Assembly: GCF_002257665.1 (NCBI RefSeq)
Contig: NZ_MQWB01000001.1
Location: forward strand, 2,044,511-2,108,510
Origin: Rubricoccus marinus
Lineage (GTDB): Bacteria; Bacteroidota; Rhodothermia; Rhodothermales; Rubricoccaceae
Reading direction: 5' to 3'
DNA: 64,000 nucleotides
In this document: one piece after another, positions 28,131-37,049 of the stretch
How positions within the stretch are numbered: position 1 is the stretch's first letter
How the letters are laid out: every line of letters starts with the position of its first letter
Program-made: the position numbers and the translations under genes
Notes under the pieces: model-generated
The model's input: only the letters and a program-made list of their open reading frames with translations
The model's database searches: none
What the model was told of the DNA's origin: nothing

Positions 28131-29490
28131 CGGCGCCAGAGGCGGGGTCGTGGGGAGCGGGCGCGAGAAGGTGCGCCGCTAGGAGCCGGTCGGCGGCTTC
28201 GCGGACGGCGGCGAACGGCAGGCCGCTCTTGGCGGTCACGTCCAGAAGGTCGTGGTAGCCGTCCGAGAGATTGAGTAGCCACAGGGCGGCACGCTGGGCC
28301 TCTGGCGCGAGCGCTTTGCCACCGACGGGGTCGTAGAGGCCGTAGCGGCCCAGCATGGGCTCGCCGTAGGGGCGCGTCGCGAGGTAGCGCTCATTGCCGT
28401 CGAGCGCGTGGATAATGGCGAGAACGGCGTCGAGCGAGCCTTCGAGGGACTCCGGCGTGAGCAACGAGAGGTCGTCGGCGGAGGTGTGGTACTCGGGGTA
28501 CTCGCCGTGCGGCGTGCGCGTGAGGCGCCCGACCGGGAGGTTGAAGCCAGGGCTGTTGAACTGCCGCTCGTCGTAGCCGAACGGTTCAAACGGGCGAATC
28601 TCCGCATCAGGCAGCACGGCCTCGACGGCGCGGTCCACCGCCAGAGGCTCGCCGAGCGTGCCCGCGCGCGTGCGCTTGTACACGAAGTCACCGCGGTCGC
28701 CGAGGTTGGCGAGCACGAGCCCGGCCGCGACGGTTTTGCGCGCGCTGGGGTTGGCCGCCAGCCACGCCAGCGCGCCGACCGTTCCCGGCCCAAAGATGAA
28801 CCGGATGGAGTGCCGCAGCCCGTCGGCTTGCGCGAGCGCTTCGGCGGCGAATGTGGCGACGGCGAGCGCGCTCGCGTTGTCGTTGGCGAGCGCCGGGTGG
28901 CAGGCGTGCGCCGAGACCAGGATCTCCCGGTCGCTTCGCCCTTCGATGCGGCACTCGGCGATGCTCATCGCGCCGTCCGTGAGGCGCGAGTCGATAAACA
29001 CGTCCACCTCGCCGTCTGGGCCGATCTCGGCTTCGAGGGCGTCCAGCGTCCTCTGGCGCAGGCAGAAGCCCCAGTCGTCGGTCCAGTACGCGGTGCGGTA
29101 CGGGATCCAGTCGGGGCGCTCGGGGATCGTGTGGAGGTGCGGCTTGAGTTCCGCCAGAGGCATCCGCGCCTGACGCGGCCCGGAGTACTGGACCAGATGG
29201 AGCGGGTTGTCCGCCCAATCCACGACGCAGCGTCCGTCCGGCAAGCTGAGGCGCGCGGTGTGGACCTGCCACTCGGCGGGAGCCTCCCAGTCCAGAATGG
29301 GCGTGCCGCTGAACACCTCCCGGATCTGGAGCGGTACGCGCTCGCCGATGGCGTCCAGCGTTTGGCGCAGGCCCTCGCCGGTGAGGGAGCGCCGGTGCGG
29401 CAGGATCTCGCGCACGAACGACAGGAGCGCGTCGCCGCGCTTCTGGTCCCGGACGGGAGCAGGCAGAGTGTAGATGCGGGGCCCGTTCAT
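28117..29490 (-). CDS. DUF4910 aminopeptidase-like protein
   Basis: 457 aa. It belongs to the DUF4910/DUF2172 group with an M28-like zinc peptidase core: ILVSAHACHPALANDNASAL supplies the first His and bridging Asp, and SADDLSLLTPESL a later segment. Nested DUF2172 sequence (WEAPAEWQVHTARL) and a C-terminal winged-helix-like domain (about 380-450) complete it. These proteins recur in surface polysaccharide clusters with cytidylyltransferases and PIG-L enzymes; their reaction is unsettled and may be amide hydrolysis on a sugar. First gene of a five-gene overlapping operon. ATG at 29490; overlaps the aminotransferase gene by 14 bases. Confidence 0.83.
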   Translation of the reverse strand: MNGPRIYTLPAPVRDQKRGDALLSFVREILPHRRSLTGEGLRQTLDAIGERVPLQIREVFSGTPILDWEAPAEWQVHTARLSLPDGRCVVDWADNPLHLVQYSGPRQARMPLAELKPHLHTIPERPDWIPYRTAYWTDDWGFCLRQRTLDALEAEIGPDGEVDVFIDSRLTDGAMSIAECRIEGRSDREILVSAHACHPALANDNASALAVATFAAEALAQADGLRHSIRFIFGPGTVGALAWLAANPSARKTVAAGLVLANLGDRGDFVYKRTRAGTLGEPLAVDRAVEAVLPDAEIRPFEPFGYDERQFNSPGFNLPVGRLTRTPHGEYPEYHTSADDLSLLTPESLEGSLDAVLAIIHALDGNERYLATRPYGEPMLGRYGLYDPVGGKALAPEAQRAALWLLNLSDGYHDLLDVTAKSGLPFAAVREAADRLLAAHLLAPAPHDPASGADDAS

Positions 29491-29598
29491 GTCCGCAGTA
29501 TCGGCTCCCCCCCGCCGGGTCTCAAGTGGAGATCGCACGCCGCGCCTCTGGCGCCGCCGCAAGCGGTTGCGCGCCAGAGGCTTTCACCGCCTCTGGCG

Positions 29599-29880
29599 TC
29601 AGGCCGTCACGTCGACGCCCTTCCAGAAGGCGACGTGGTCCTTGATCTCGGACGCGGCCTCTTTCGGCTCGGGGTAGTACCACGCCGCGTTCTCGTTGCG
29701 CTGCCCGTCTACGAGCAGGCTCTTGTAGCTCGCGACGCCCTTCCAGGGGCACGTCGTCTGGTGGTCGCTCGGGTGGAAGTACTCCTCGTTCAGCGACTGC
29801 GGGGGGAAGTAGTGGTTGCCTTCGACGACGACGGTTTCGTCGCTCTCTGCGAGCGTGACTCCGTTCCAGGTGGCTTTCAT
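29599..29880 (-). CDS. DUF427 domain protein
   Basis: 93 aa, the standard length of a single DUF427 domain. Conserved blocks: MKATWNGVTLAESDETVVVE, NHYFPPQSLNEEYF, HPSDHQTTCPWKGVASYKSL, AAWYYPEPKEAASEIKDHVAFWKGV. The family forms a small beta-rich fold of unknown function, often near redox or stress genes. Distinctive here: four copies of a heptamer tandem repeat lie directly before the start codon. Confidence 0.93.
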   Translation of the reverse strand: MKATWNGVTLAESDETVVVEGNHYFPPQSLNEEYFHPSDHQTTCPWKGVASYKSLLVDGQRNENAAWYYPEPKEAASEIKDHVAFWKGVDVTA

Positions 29881-29907
29881 GGGACTGGGGACTGGGGACT
29901 GGGGACT
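29881..29907 (-). repeat. AGTCCCC heptamer tandem repeat abutting the DUF427 start
   Basis: About 3.9 copies of GGGGACT (plus strand), i.e. AGTCCCC on the coding strand, end exactly at the ATG (29880). A repeat in the 5' leader could vary promoter or leader length by slippage and so tune expression. The copies are identical, which suggests recent expansion. Confidence 0.8.
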
Positions 29908-30047
29908 GGAAGATCGGCGGCGCGTGCTTCAGGCGGGGTGGAGTGGCGGGGGCTGGGCGCGGGAGATGAATGCGCGGTCAGTCGGCACGCCAGAGGCCGA
30001 GGTGGGAGAACGGGCCTCTGGCGGAACAAATCAGGTCGCGCGCCTCC

Positions 30048-30335
30048 TCACACCGTTTCAAGTCGGGCGCCGTCGGCCGTCTCGCGGACGGTGGGGAGAA
30101 CACAGATGCGGTCCTCGCGGCCGGGGTCGATCACGACGCTCAACCACTGCACCTGCTCCACGTGCTGGTTCTCGCGCCCGAACCGCGCCGCGACGGCCTC
30201 GCGCAACCGTTCGTACGCCAGCGGCCCCACGAGGATGGTCCTGGGCTCGGCGCCCGACTGCTGGAGGTTGCGGACACTCTCGTCTACAAAGGCGAGAAGG
30301 TCCGAGGTTTCTGGCGACGCTTCGAGGATCAGCAT
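30048..30335 (-). CDS. small protein of unknown function
   Basis: 95 aa: MLILEASPETSDLLAFVDES, VRNLQQSGAEPRTILVGPLA, then YERLREAVAARFGRENQHV and VQWLSVVIDPGREDRICVLP. Alternating beta/alpha pattern with regular codon use; I do not recognise a family. The sequence could resemble small phage-capsid-like or E2-like surface proteins, but that is a guess. Divergent from the hydrolase gene with a 50-bp gap. The ATG at 30335 is the only reasonable start. Confidence 0.65.
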   Translation of the reverse strand: MLILEASPETSDLLAFVDESVRNLQQSGAEPRTILVGPLAYERLREAVAARFGRENQHVEQVQWLSVVIDPGREDRICVLPTVRETADGARLETV

Positions 30336-30359
30336 GGCGTGGAGAGGCGGGGACCGTGG

Positions 30360-30367
30360 TATCCTCG
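30360..30367 (+). promoter_or_regulatory. TATCCTCG promoter-like element
   Basis: TATCCTCG, 18 bases before the ATG at 30386. The polyprenol-phosphate mannosyltransferase gene has TATCCTCC 19 bases before its start (44882-44889). The shared sequence and spacing suggest a common core promoter form. Confidence 0.35.
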
Positions 30368-30385
30368 CGCCCCCCACCCGTTCCC

Positions 30386-31225
30386 ATGACGCACACGACC
30401 GGCACCCTCGCCGACGCCTCCCCCGCCCTGTTCTGGCGCCACTGGCGCCCCGACGCGCCCGGCTCCGAGGTCCGCGCGCGGATCGTGCTCGTCCACGGCA
30501 TTCACGAGCATAGCGGTCGATACGCGTACGTGGCCTCGCGGCTGATGCTGAAAGGCATCGAGGTGTTCGCGCTCGACCTCCGGGGGCACGGGCAGTCCGA
30601 AGGCGGCCGCGGTGAGATCGACGCGTTCGAGGAGTACCGGACCGATCTGGACCGACTGATGGGAGTCGTCTCCGCCAGAGGCCTCGACGTGCCCGCGTTT
30701 CTGATGGGTCACTCGATGGGTGGCCTCGTCGCCGCCTCGTGGTGGGCCTCTCGCGACCACAGCGCGTTTGCGGGGCTGATCCTCTCCTCGCCTGCACTGG
30801 CGCTCCCCCCAGTCAACGCGGTCCTCTCGGTCGCGGCGCCGTTCGTCGCCAAACGGTTCCCGCGCATGCGCGTGACGAAGCTGGACCGCAGCGCGCTCTC
30901 GCGAGACCCGCAGGTAGGCGAGCGGTACGCCGCCGACCCGCTCGTGACCAACGCGGGCGTGCAAGCGCGGACGGGCTACGAACTCCTCCACGCGGCCAAA
31001 CAACTGGCAGCGACGCCGGAGGCCTTTACCGCTCCGCTCTACGCGTTCCACGGGACCGACGACACGATCACGCTTCCCTCTGGAAGCTCGCGCCTCGTGG
31101 AAGCATGCCCGGCGTCGGACGCCACGCTGCGCCTCTGGCGCGGGCTACGGCACGAGACGATGAACGAGCCGGAGCGCGACGAAGTGATCGACGCGGTCGC
31201 GGACTGGGTGCTGGCGCGGGTATAA
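30386..31225 (+). CDS. monoglyceride-lipase-like alpha/beta hydrolase
   Basis: 279 aa of the serine-aminopeptidase S33/Hydrolase_4 family. VLVHGIHEHSGRYAYVASRL gives the oxyanion-hole HG motif, FALDLRGHGQSEGGRGEID follows, the nucleophile is in LMGHSMGGLVAA, the acid in YAFHGTDDTIT, and the catalytic His in LWRGLRHETMNE. It probably hydrolyses monoacylglycerols or lysophospholipids. No signal peptide, so cytoplasmic. ATG at 30386. Confidence 0.9.
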   Translation: MTHTTGTLADASPALFWRHWRPDAPGSEVRARIVLVHGIHEHSGRYAYVASRLMLKGIEVFALDLRGHGQSEGGRGEIDAFEEYRTDLDRLMGVVSARGLDVPAFLMGHSMGGLVAASWWASRDHSAFAGLILSSPALALPPVNAVLSVAAPFVAKRFPRMRVTKLDRSALSRDPQVGERYAADPLVTNAGVQARTGYELLHAAKQLAATPEAFTAPLYAFHGTDDTITLPSGSSRLVEACPASDATLRLWRGLRHETMNEPERDEVIDAVADWVLARV

Positions 31226-31243
31226 CGCCAGAGGCCTGTGGCG
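31226..31243. repeat. imperfect 10-mer palindrome after the hydrolase gene
   Basis: CGCCAGAGGCCTGTGGCG begins right after the TAA of the hydrolase gene; one position departs from perfect pairing. It sits at the convergent junction with the small membrane protein gene. Confidence 0.65.
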
Positions 31244-31341
31244 ACTCAAAGCGCTCTCACAGAGCAGGTCGGAAACGCTCAGGGGTACAGCATCAGAGCC
31301 ATGCCGGACCTCTAGAGCGGCTCGTCGTTGCGGCGAGTTCC

Positions 31342-31668
31342 CTACTCCGCAGGCAGCGGCTCGTCGTGTCCATCCGCCACCTCGCGGCGCCCCATCGCTG
31401 CGATGTCCTCGCGTAAATGGGCGATTTCAGACAGGAGGCTCGACAACCCAATCAGAGCTGTTCCGGCAATGGCAAGACCGAGCGCAGGAAAGAGCGCGTC
31501 GAGGATGACCTCCGCGCCATAGAGAACCGCCACCACGACGCCGGTTGCCAGCATCAGGAGCGCAGCGGCGTACAGCGCGAATCCGGACCACTTCAGGGCC
31601 GGCCGGGCAAAATCAGGAAGCGTCAAAACGGCGGCGAGGTCGCAGCGGCAGAGCGGGAACGGGTCCAC
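31342..31668 (-). CDS. small two-helix membrane protein, unknown function
   Basis: 108 aa from a GTG start. Two strong membrane helices (about 31-55 and 60-80: FALYAAALLMLATGVVVAVL, LDALFPALGLAIAGTALIGL) and a charged cytoplasmic tail (SEIAHLREDIAAMGRREVAD) that may form a short coiled coil. No family recognised. The first ~20 residues contain CRCD and are less convincing, so the true start may be internal. Confidence 0.55.
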   Translation of the reverse strand: MDPFPLCRCDLAAVLTLPDFARPALKWSGFALYAAALLMLATGVVVAVLYGAEVILDALFPALGLAIAGTALIGLSSLLSEIAHLREDIAAMGRREVADGHDEPLPAE

Positions 31669-31704
31669 TTGAGGCGTGGTGCCCCAAAGTACACGGCAGG
31701 ATAG

Positions 31705-31722
31705 GCCTCTGGCGCCAGAGGC
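31705..31722. repeat. perfect 18-bp palindrome abutting a stop codon
   Basis: GCCTCTGGCGCCAGAGGC directly follows the TGA of the minus-strand nitroreductase-family gene (31723-31725). Confidence 0.85.
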
Positions 31723-32397
31723 TCAGTCCTCGAACCAGACCGAGACGTCCGCCAGAGGCTTGCGCTCCAGGACGGGTACCTCGGCGCTCTCGGCCGGGAA
31801 ACCGACGGGAAAAAGGATCGTGGCCGCCTCGTTGGAGGGACGGCCGAGCACGTCGCGCAAGAAGCCCATCGGGCTCGGCGTGTGCGTGAGCGTGGCGAGG
31901 CCCATCTGGTGGAGCGCCGCGATGAACAGGCCCGCCGCGATGCCCACGCTTTCCTGCACGTAGTAGAACTTCTCCCGCGAGCCGTCCTCCTTCACGCCGA
32001 AGCGTTGCGCGAACAAGACCACGATCCACGGCGCGGTTGTCAGGAACGGCTTTTCCCAGTCGGTCCCGAGCGGCGCGAGGGCCTCTAGCCACTCGTCGCT
32101 GGCGCGGCCATTGTAGAAGGCCTTTTCTTCCTGCTCGGCGGCCTCGCGGATCTTCGCCTTGAGCTCCGCGCTGGAGATGACGGCCCACGTCCACGGCTGC
32201 TTGTGCGCGCCACTAGGCGCCGTGCTGGCCGTGCGGATCGCCCACTCGATCAACTCGCGCGGGACCGGACGATCCGAGAACTCGCGGACCGAGCGCCGCG
32301 CGTCCATCTGCTCGAAAAAGCCTCTGGCGCGGTCCACGCGGTCCTCGTCCGGCACCGCCAGAGACGCATAAGGTCGCGTCCGGCGTGCGTCGCTCAT
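31723..32397 (-). CDS. iodotyrosine-deiodinase-like nitroreductase
   Basis: 224 aa FMN flavoprotein of the nitroreductase superfamily. ARRSVREFSDRPVP starts the FMN site and ASTAPSGAHKQPWTWAV matches the PSGAHxxPW block of iodotyrosine deiodinase. Aligned by eye with human IYD, the Glu-Tyr-Lys triad that grips the iodotyrosine zwitterion (E157, Y161, K182) falls on Glu91, Tyr95 and Lys116 with equal spacing. Reductive dehalogenation of halotyrosines is therefore predicted. Unlike the animal enzyme it has no membrane anchor. It overlaps the SIMPL gene by four bases (ATGA type) and is co-transcribed. Confidence 0.85.
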   Translation of the reverse strand: MSDARRTRPYASLAVPDEDRVDRARGFFEQMDARRSVREFSDRPVPRELIEWAIRTASTAPSGAHKQPWTWAVISSAELKAKIREAAEQEEKAFYNGRASDEWLEALAPLGTDWEKPFLTTAPWIVVLFAQRFGVKEDGSREKFYYVQESVGIAAGLFIAALHQMGLATLTHTPSPMGFLRDVLGRPSNEAATILFPVGFPAESAEVPVLERKPLADVSVWFED

Positions 32398-33128
32398 CGG
32401 ATCCGAAACGTGACGACTACGGCCGACGTGACCACGTACTCGCCATCGGTCAGGCCCGAGCCGTTATCGTTCATCATCGCCGCCGCGCGCGGGTCCATGC
32501 CGAAAAGCGAGCCGCCGCCTTCGGACACGCTCGTCACGTCACCGAGTCGGACGCCCGCCATCTCGGCGATCATCTCCGCGCGCTCGCGCGCCTTCGCGAC
32601 GGCCATGCGGAGCGCCTCCGCCTCCAAGGCCTCTGGCGCCTGAAGGGTGTAGCGGACGTCCACGTTTCGGCGCTGGATGTCCAGGAGGTCGTCGTCGTCG
32701 TTGCGCACGATCTCACCCATGAGACGCGGCACGCTGTCCAAGTCGTCAACGCCGACGACGAGGATGCGGCTCGCGGTAAACGTCTGCTCGCTGTCACCAG
32801 GGCGTAGAGACTCGTAGCGCATCCCGCCACCCGCTGGGCCGACTGATGCCCGTTCCAGCTTGATGTCGTCGTCTGCGATGCCAGAGGCTTTCAGGAGCGC
32901 CTGCACGCGGTCGACCTCCTGCTCGTGCTTTTGGATCGCCTCGTCGATGGTCTCGCCTTCGGTCTCGAAGGCGATGCGCAGGACCGCGCGGTCGGCGTCG
33001 GCGGACGCGCGGCCGAGGCCGGAGACGGTTAGCACGCGGGCGGTATCGGGGACCGAGAGCGTGAACTGGGCGCGGGCGGGGGCCGCGAGGAGCAGCGCGA
33101 ACAGCGCGATCCAGAGAGAGCGAGGCAT
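32394..33128 (-). CDS. SIMPL-domain (DUF541) periplasmic protein
   Basis: 244 aa with a Sec signal peptide (MPRSLWIALFALLLAAPARA, cleavage near residue 20). The DUF541 fold follows: VSGLGRASADADRAVLRIAF, a helix with EAIQKHEQEVDRVQALLKAS, then a second half ALRMAVAKARERAEMIAEMA with GVRLGDVTSVSEGG. The family is periplasmic or outer-membrane and linked to oxidative-stress protection, without a known activity. First gene of a two-gene unit with the deiodinase-like gene. A TAGCTTGG promoter element lies 19 bases upstream. Confidence 0.9.
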   Translation of the reverse strand: MPRSLWIALFALLLAAPARAQFTLSVPDTARVLTVSGLGRASADADRAVLRIAFETEGETIDEAIQKHEQEVDRVQALLKASGIADDDIKLERASVGPAGGGMRYESLRPGDSEQTFTASRILVVGVDDLDSVPRLMGEIVRNDDDDLLDIQRRNVDVRYTLQAPEALEAEALRMAVAKARERAEMIAEMAGVRLGDVTSVSEGGGSLFGMDPRAAAMMNDNGSGLTDGEYVVTSAVVVTFRIR

Positions 33129-33147
33129 ACCTGTACCGGAGTGTGCC

Positions 33148-33155
33148 CCAAGCTA
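33148..33155 (-). promoter_or_regulatory. TAnnTT promoter element of the SIMPL gene
   Basis: Minus strand TAGCTTGG, 19 bases before the ATG at 33128, consistent with a leader of roughly 15 bases. Confidence 0.45.
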
Positions 33156-33209
33156 CCCCGGCCGCCGCGCCAGAGGCGGAGGCCGCCGCGCGACGCGTTC
33201 CTTAGCCAC

Positions 33210-33244
33210 GCGCCAGAGGCCTCCCGGGTTGAGGCCTCTGGCGC
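33210..33244. repeat. 14-bp-arm hairpin from two 10-mer repeats after asnS
   Basis: GCGCCAGAGGCCTC (33210-33223) and GAGGCCTCTGGCGC (33231-33244) pair perfectly around CCGGGTT. It starts 10 bases beyond the asnS stop. A very stable hairpin without a U-run. Confidence 0.8.
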
Positions 33245-33254
33245 AGAGGTGGCG

Positions 33255-34757
<1,503 letters not shown>

Positions 34758-34782
34758 AGTGGCGGATCTGGAAAGAGAGCCG

Positions 34783-34790
34783 CGAAGATA
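34783..34790 (-). promoter_or_regulatory. TAnnTTCG promoter element of asnS
   Basis: Minus strand TATCTTCG, 25 bases before the asnS ATG. No TTG -33 hexamer is obvious upstream. Confidence 0.45.
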
Positions 34791-34805
34791 CCCGCTAGGG
34801 GCGGG

Positions 34806-35411
34806 CTACCTCCCCATCAGGCGTTCGAGCGTCGCGCGATCCACGGCGCCTTCGCGGACGATCTCGGCGCGGGCGCCGTCCGCCTCGCGGCCTTCCCACC
34901 GCACGATGGAACTCGGCGCCCCCGCCAGAGGCCCGCCGTCGACGGTAGCGTCCAGCCTCTGGCGCACCGCCAGCGGCACGTCCTCAACGCGCGTCGCCGC
35001 AGGCTCGCCCGAGAGGTTAGCCGACGTCGACACCACCGGAGCGCCCAGCGCATCAACGAGGGCGCGCCCGAACGGGTCGGCGGGTACGCGGAGACCGATC
35101 AGGCCCTCGGGGCCGACGAGCGCCTCTGGCGCCCCGTTCGTGGCGCGGAGCAGGAGCGTGACGGGCAACGCGTCTTCCTCCAGTTGGGCCGCCCACGTGG
35201 GTATCGACTCGGCCCAAGCCTCGGCGTCTCGCCAGAGGCGGATCAATCCCAGCATGGGCTTAGCGGCGTCGCGGCCCTTGAGCGTCCGAATCCGTGCGAC
35301 GGCATCGGGGCGACGGGCGTCGGCGACCAAGCCGTAGACGCCCTCGGCCGGAACGAGCGCGACGCCGCCCGCGAGAAGCACGCGGGCGACGCCTGAGGCC
35401 TGGTCCTCCAT
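34806..35411 (-). CDS. L-threonylcarbamoyladenylate synthase (Sua5/YrdC/TsaC family)
   Basis: 201 aa. Makes threonylcarbamoyl-AMP from Thr, bicarbonate and ATP for t6A37 modification of ANN-decoding tRNAs. Family blocks: GGVALVPAEGVYGLVADAR, IRTLKGRDAAKPMLGLI (KGR with the KPM variant of the lysine pocket), GLRVPADPFGRAL, APVVSTSANLSGEPA, and PSSIVRWEG near the C-terminus. It has only the YrdC domain, as in TsaC, without the Sua5 C-domain. ATG at 35411 is five bases after the GWxTD stop, so the two are co-transcribed. Confidence 0.9.
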   Translation of the reverse strand: MEDQASGVARVLLAGGVALVPAEGVYGLVADARRPDAVARIRTLKGRDAAKPMLGLIRLWRDAEAWAESIPTWAAQLEEDALPVTLLLRATNGAPEALVGPEGLIGLRVPADPFGRALVDALGAPVVSTSANLSGEPAATRVEDVPLAVRQRLDATVDGGPLAGAPSSIVRWEGREADGARAEIVREGAVDRATLERLMGR

Positions 35412-35416
35412 GCGTC

Positions 35417-36871
35417 CTAGTTGCGGATCGACATCCGCGTCAGCTCTTCCTGCCAATCCGGCTGGCTGACCTCTCCGGTCACGTCGGAGTGGATAAGCTC
35501 GAACCGGCCACTGGAGTAGCTGTCCGCGAACACGAAGACGGACTGCCCGTTGCCCGGCACGTTCTCGTAGCGCCACACGACGTACGGCACGGTGTCCTGC
35601 CCGAACGGCTGCGAGTCAACCGACGTCGGCGGGCCGTACTTGACGAACACGCGGCCGCGCTCGCTGACCTCGCCCTCGGTGACCAGCGGCTCGCTGTAGC
35701 GGTCCCGCGCGACGTTCAAGCGCTGAAGGAAGGTGCGCCGCGCGCTGTTGATGTTCGGGTTGGCGTCCTCGTCCCGGTCCCTCCAGAACGCGGCGAGGAA
35801 GTTCCGCTTGGCGTCTAGGTCCGTCAGGCTGCGCGCAGTGGACTGCTCGCGTCCGTTGGCGAGGATCGAGACCTGCTTGAGTTCGAGGTCCACCTCCTCC
35901 TGGCTCATGCCCGCGAAGAGCACCATCTCGAAGTCCTGCCCGCTGGTGTACAGGTTCGGCTGCTCAACCGTCGGGTTGACGATGTACAGCTTCTGGCTAC
36001 GCTCGGCCACCGGCTCGTTGGACGCGTTAAGTGCCGCGATGCGGAGGTAGTACGCCCCGGTCGGCAGCTTGGAGATGTCGAAGCGACCGACGATCACGTC
36101 CACCGGGCGAACGGGACGCTGGCTCCGCTGCTGGTAGCCGTCGAGCGGGTTCGCGCGGTCCGACTGCGAGAGGTACGCGAGCACCGTGTAATTCTCGTCG
36201 CTCACGGATGAGTCCACACCGTAGATCTCAGCGTAGTACGGCACGCTGCGCATTCCCACGCCCTCGGCGTTCATCGCGAACACGCCCGTCGGGTTGGGCT
36301 GCACCTCCAGGCCGCTCTTCACGAAGTTCGTGGCACCCTCTTCCGCGCGAGAGATAGAGGACGCGAGCTGAACCGTAGACACCGACGGAGACCGGGTGTC
36401 CTCGTAGTTCGGCACTACAACGTCGTTGGCGCGGAGTTCGAGCTCGGCGCGCTCGGCCTGAGCGTTGGGAGCGACGCGGGCGACCACGTCGTACTCGCCC
36501 GGAGGCAGCGTCGTGCGGACCTGCTCCACGTACTCGCGGCCGCTCTGAAGCAGCAACGTGTCCGCCACCTGGAACCGGAGGTCGAGCATCTGCTCGAACA
36601 CGGGGGCGCGAGAGGCGCCGCCGGGCGCGCCGCTGGCGGCAGGCAAGACGGACAGCGCGACGGGCACCTGCGCGGCGTACCCATCCCCCTCTTGTACAAA
36701 CGTCAGCGTATGGACCCCCACCGAGACGTAGATCTCCAGGATGGACTCGCCGTCGCCGTAGAGGTAGCTCGCCGTGTCGAGGTCGAGTTGGATGGGGAGC
36801 GATTGCGCGCTCGCCAGAGGCGCAGCGAGGAAGAGGAGCGCCGCGAGGGCCGAGGAGAAGCGAACAGACAT
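35417..36871 (-). CDS. GWxTD domain exported protein
   Basis: 484 aa with a Sec signal peptide (MSVRFSSALAALLFLAAPLASAQ). The C-terminal part has the GWxTD-domain pattern (KRNFLAAFWRDRDEDANPNI, then SARRTFLQRLNVARDRYSEP, RGRVFVKYGPPTSVDSQPFG, YVVWRYEN, FVFAD). The middle part is a beta-rich, immunoglobulin-like region. This domain is typical of Bacteroidota and Acidobacteria exported proteins of unknown role. The only 10-mer repeat copy in the gene lies in the signal peptide (APLAS). Confidence 0.88.
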   Translation of the reverse strand: MSVRFSSALAALLFLAAPLASAQSLPIQLDLDTASYLYGDGESILEIYVSVGVHTLTFVQEGDGYAAQVPVALSVLPAASGAPGGASRAPVFEQMLDLRFQVADTLLLQSGREYVEQVRTTLPPGEYDVVARVAPNAQAERAELELRANDVVVPNYEDTRSPSVSTVQLASSISRAEEGATNFVKSGLEVQPNPTGVFAMNAEGVGMRSVPYYAEIYGVDSSVSDENYTVLAYLSQSDRANPLDGYQQRSQRPVRPVDVIVGRFDISKLPTGAYYLRIAALNASNEPVAERSQKLYIVNPTVEQPNLYTSGQDFEMVLFAGMSQEEVDLELKQVSILANGREQSTARSLTDLDAKRNFLAAFWRDRDEDANPNINSARRTFLQRLNVARDRYSEPLVTEGEVSERGRVFVKYGPPTSVDSQPFGQDTVPYVVWRYENVPGNGQSVFVFADSYSSGRFELIHSDVTGEVSQPDWQEELTRMSIRN

Positions 36872-36911
36872 AGACCGAGTGGAGGGCGGGACGCCGGTGA
36901 AACGTGTCGAA

Positions 36912-36919
36912 TCAAGATA
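36912..36919 (-). promoter_or_regulatory. TAnnTT promoter-like element of the GWxTD gene
   Basis: Minus strand TATCTTGA, 40 bases before the ATG at 36871; identical to the element before ctp. Confidence 0.35.
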
Positions 36920-36964
36920 CCGTGTCCCTCACCGCCTCTTCCGGGTCCTTTCACGTACCCGACG

Positions 36965-36972
36965 TATCTTCT
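36965..36972 (+). promoter_or_regulatory. TAnnTT promoter-like element of pckA
   Basis: TATCTTCT, 77 bases before the pckA ATG. If used, it would give a leader of about 70 bases that contains the palindrome-plus-T-run at 37001-37030. Confidence 0.4.
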
Positions 36973-37000
36973 GCGGCCTCTGGCGGAGCTGATTTCCGTC

Positions 37001-37032
37001 AGTTCGGAAGCGCTTCCGAACTCCTCTTTTTT
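37001..37032 (+). promoter_or_regulatory. terminator-like palindrome in the pckA leader
   Basis: A perfect 22-bp palindrome (AGTTCGGAAGC plus its exact complement, 37001-37022) followed by CCTCTTTTTT. This has the form of an intrinsic terminator, but there is no plus-strand gene upstream: the neighbour is divergent and starts at 36871. It lies between the putative promoter and the pckA ATG (37050), so either it is a leader attenuator or the palindrome is a dimeric repressor operator followed by a chance T-run. Confidence 0.6.
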
Positions 37033-37049
37033 CGCACGTCCCAGCGGCT

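Noticed and set aside
29881-29907. Heptamer tandem repeat as a CRISPR remnant
   Set aside because: Units are seven bases without spacers.
28408-30513. 701-codon open frame on the plus strand
   Set aside because: Runs antisense to the DUF4910 and DUF427 genes; its translation is Arg/Gly/Val-rich and has no domain. GC-rich third positions keep antisense frames open.
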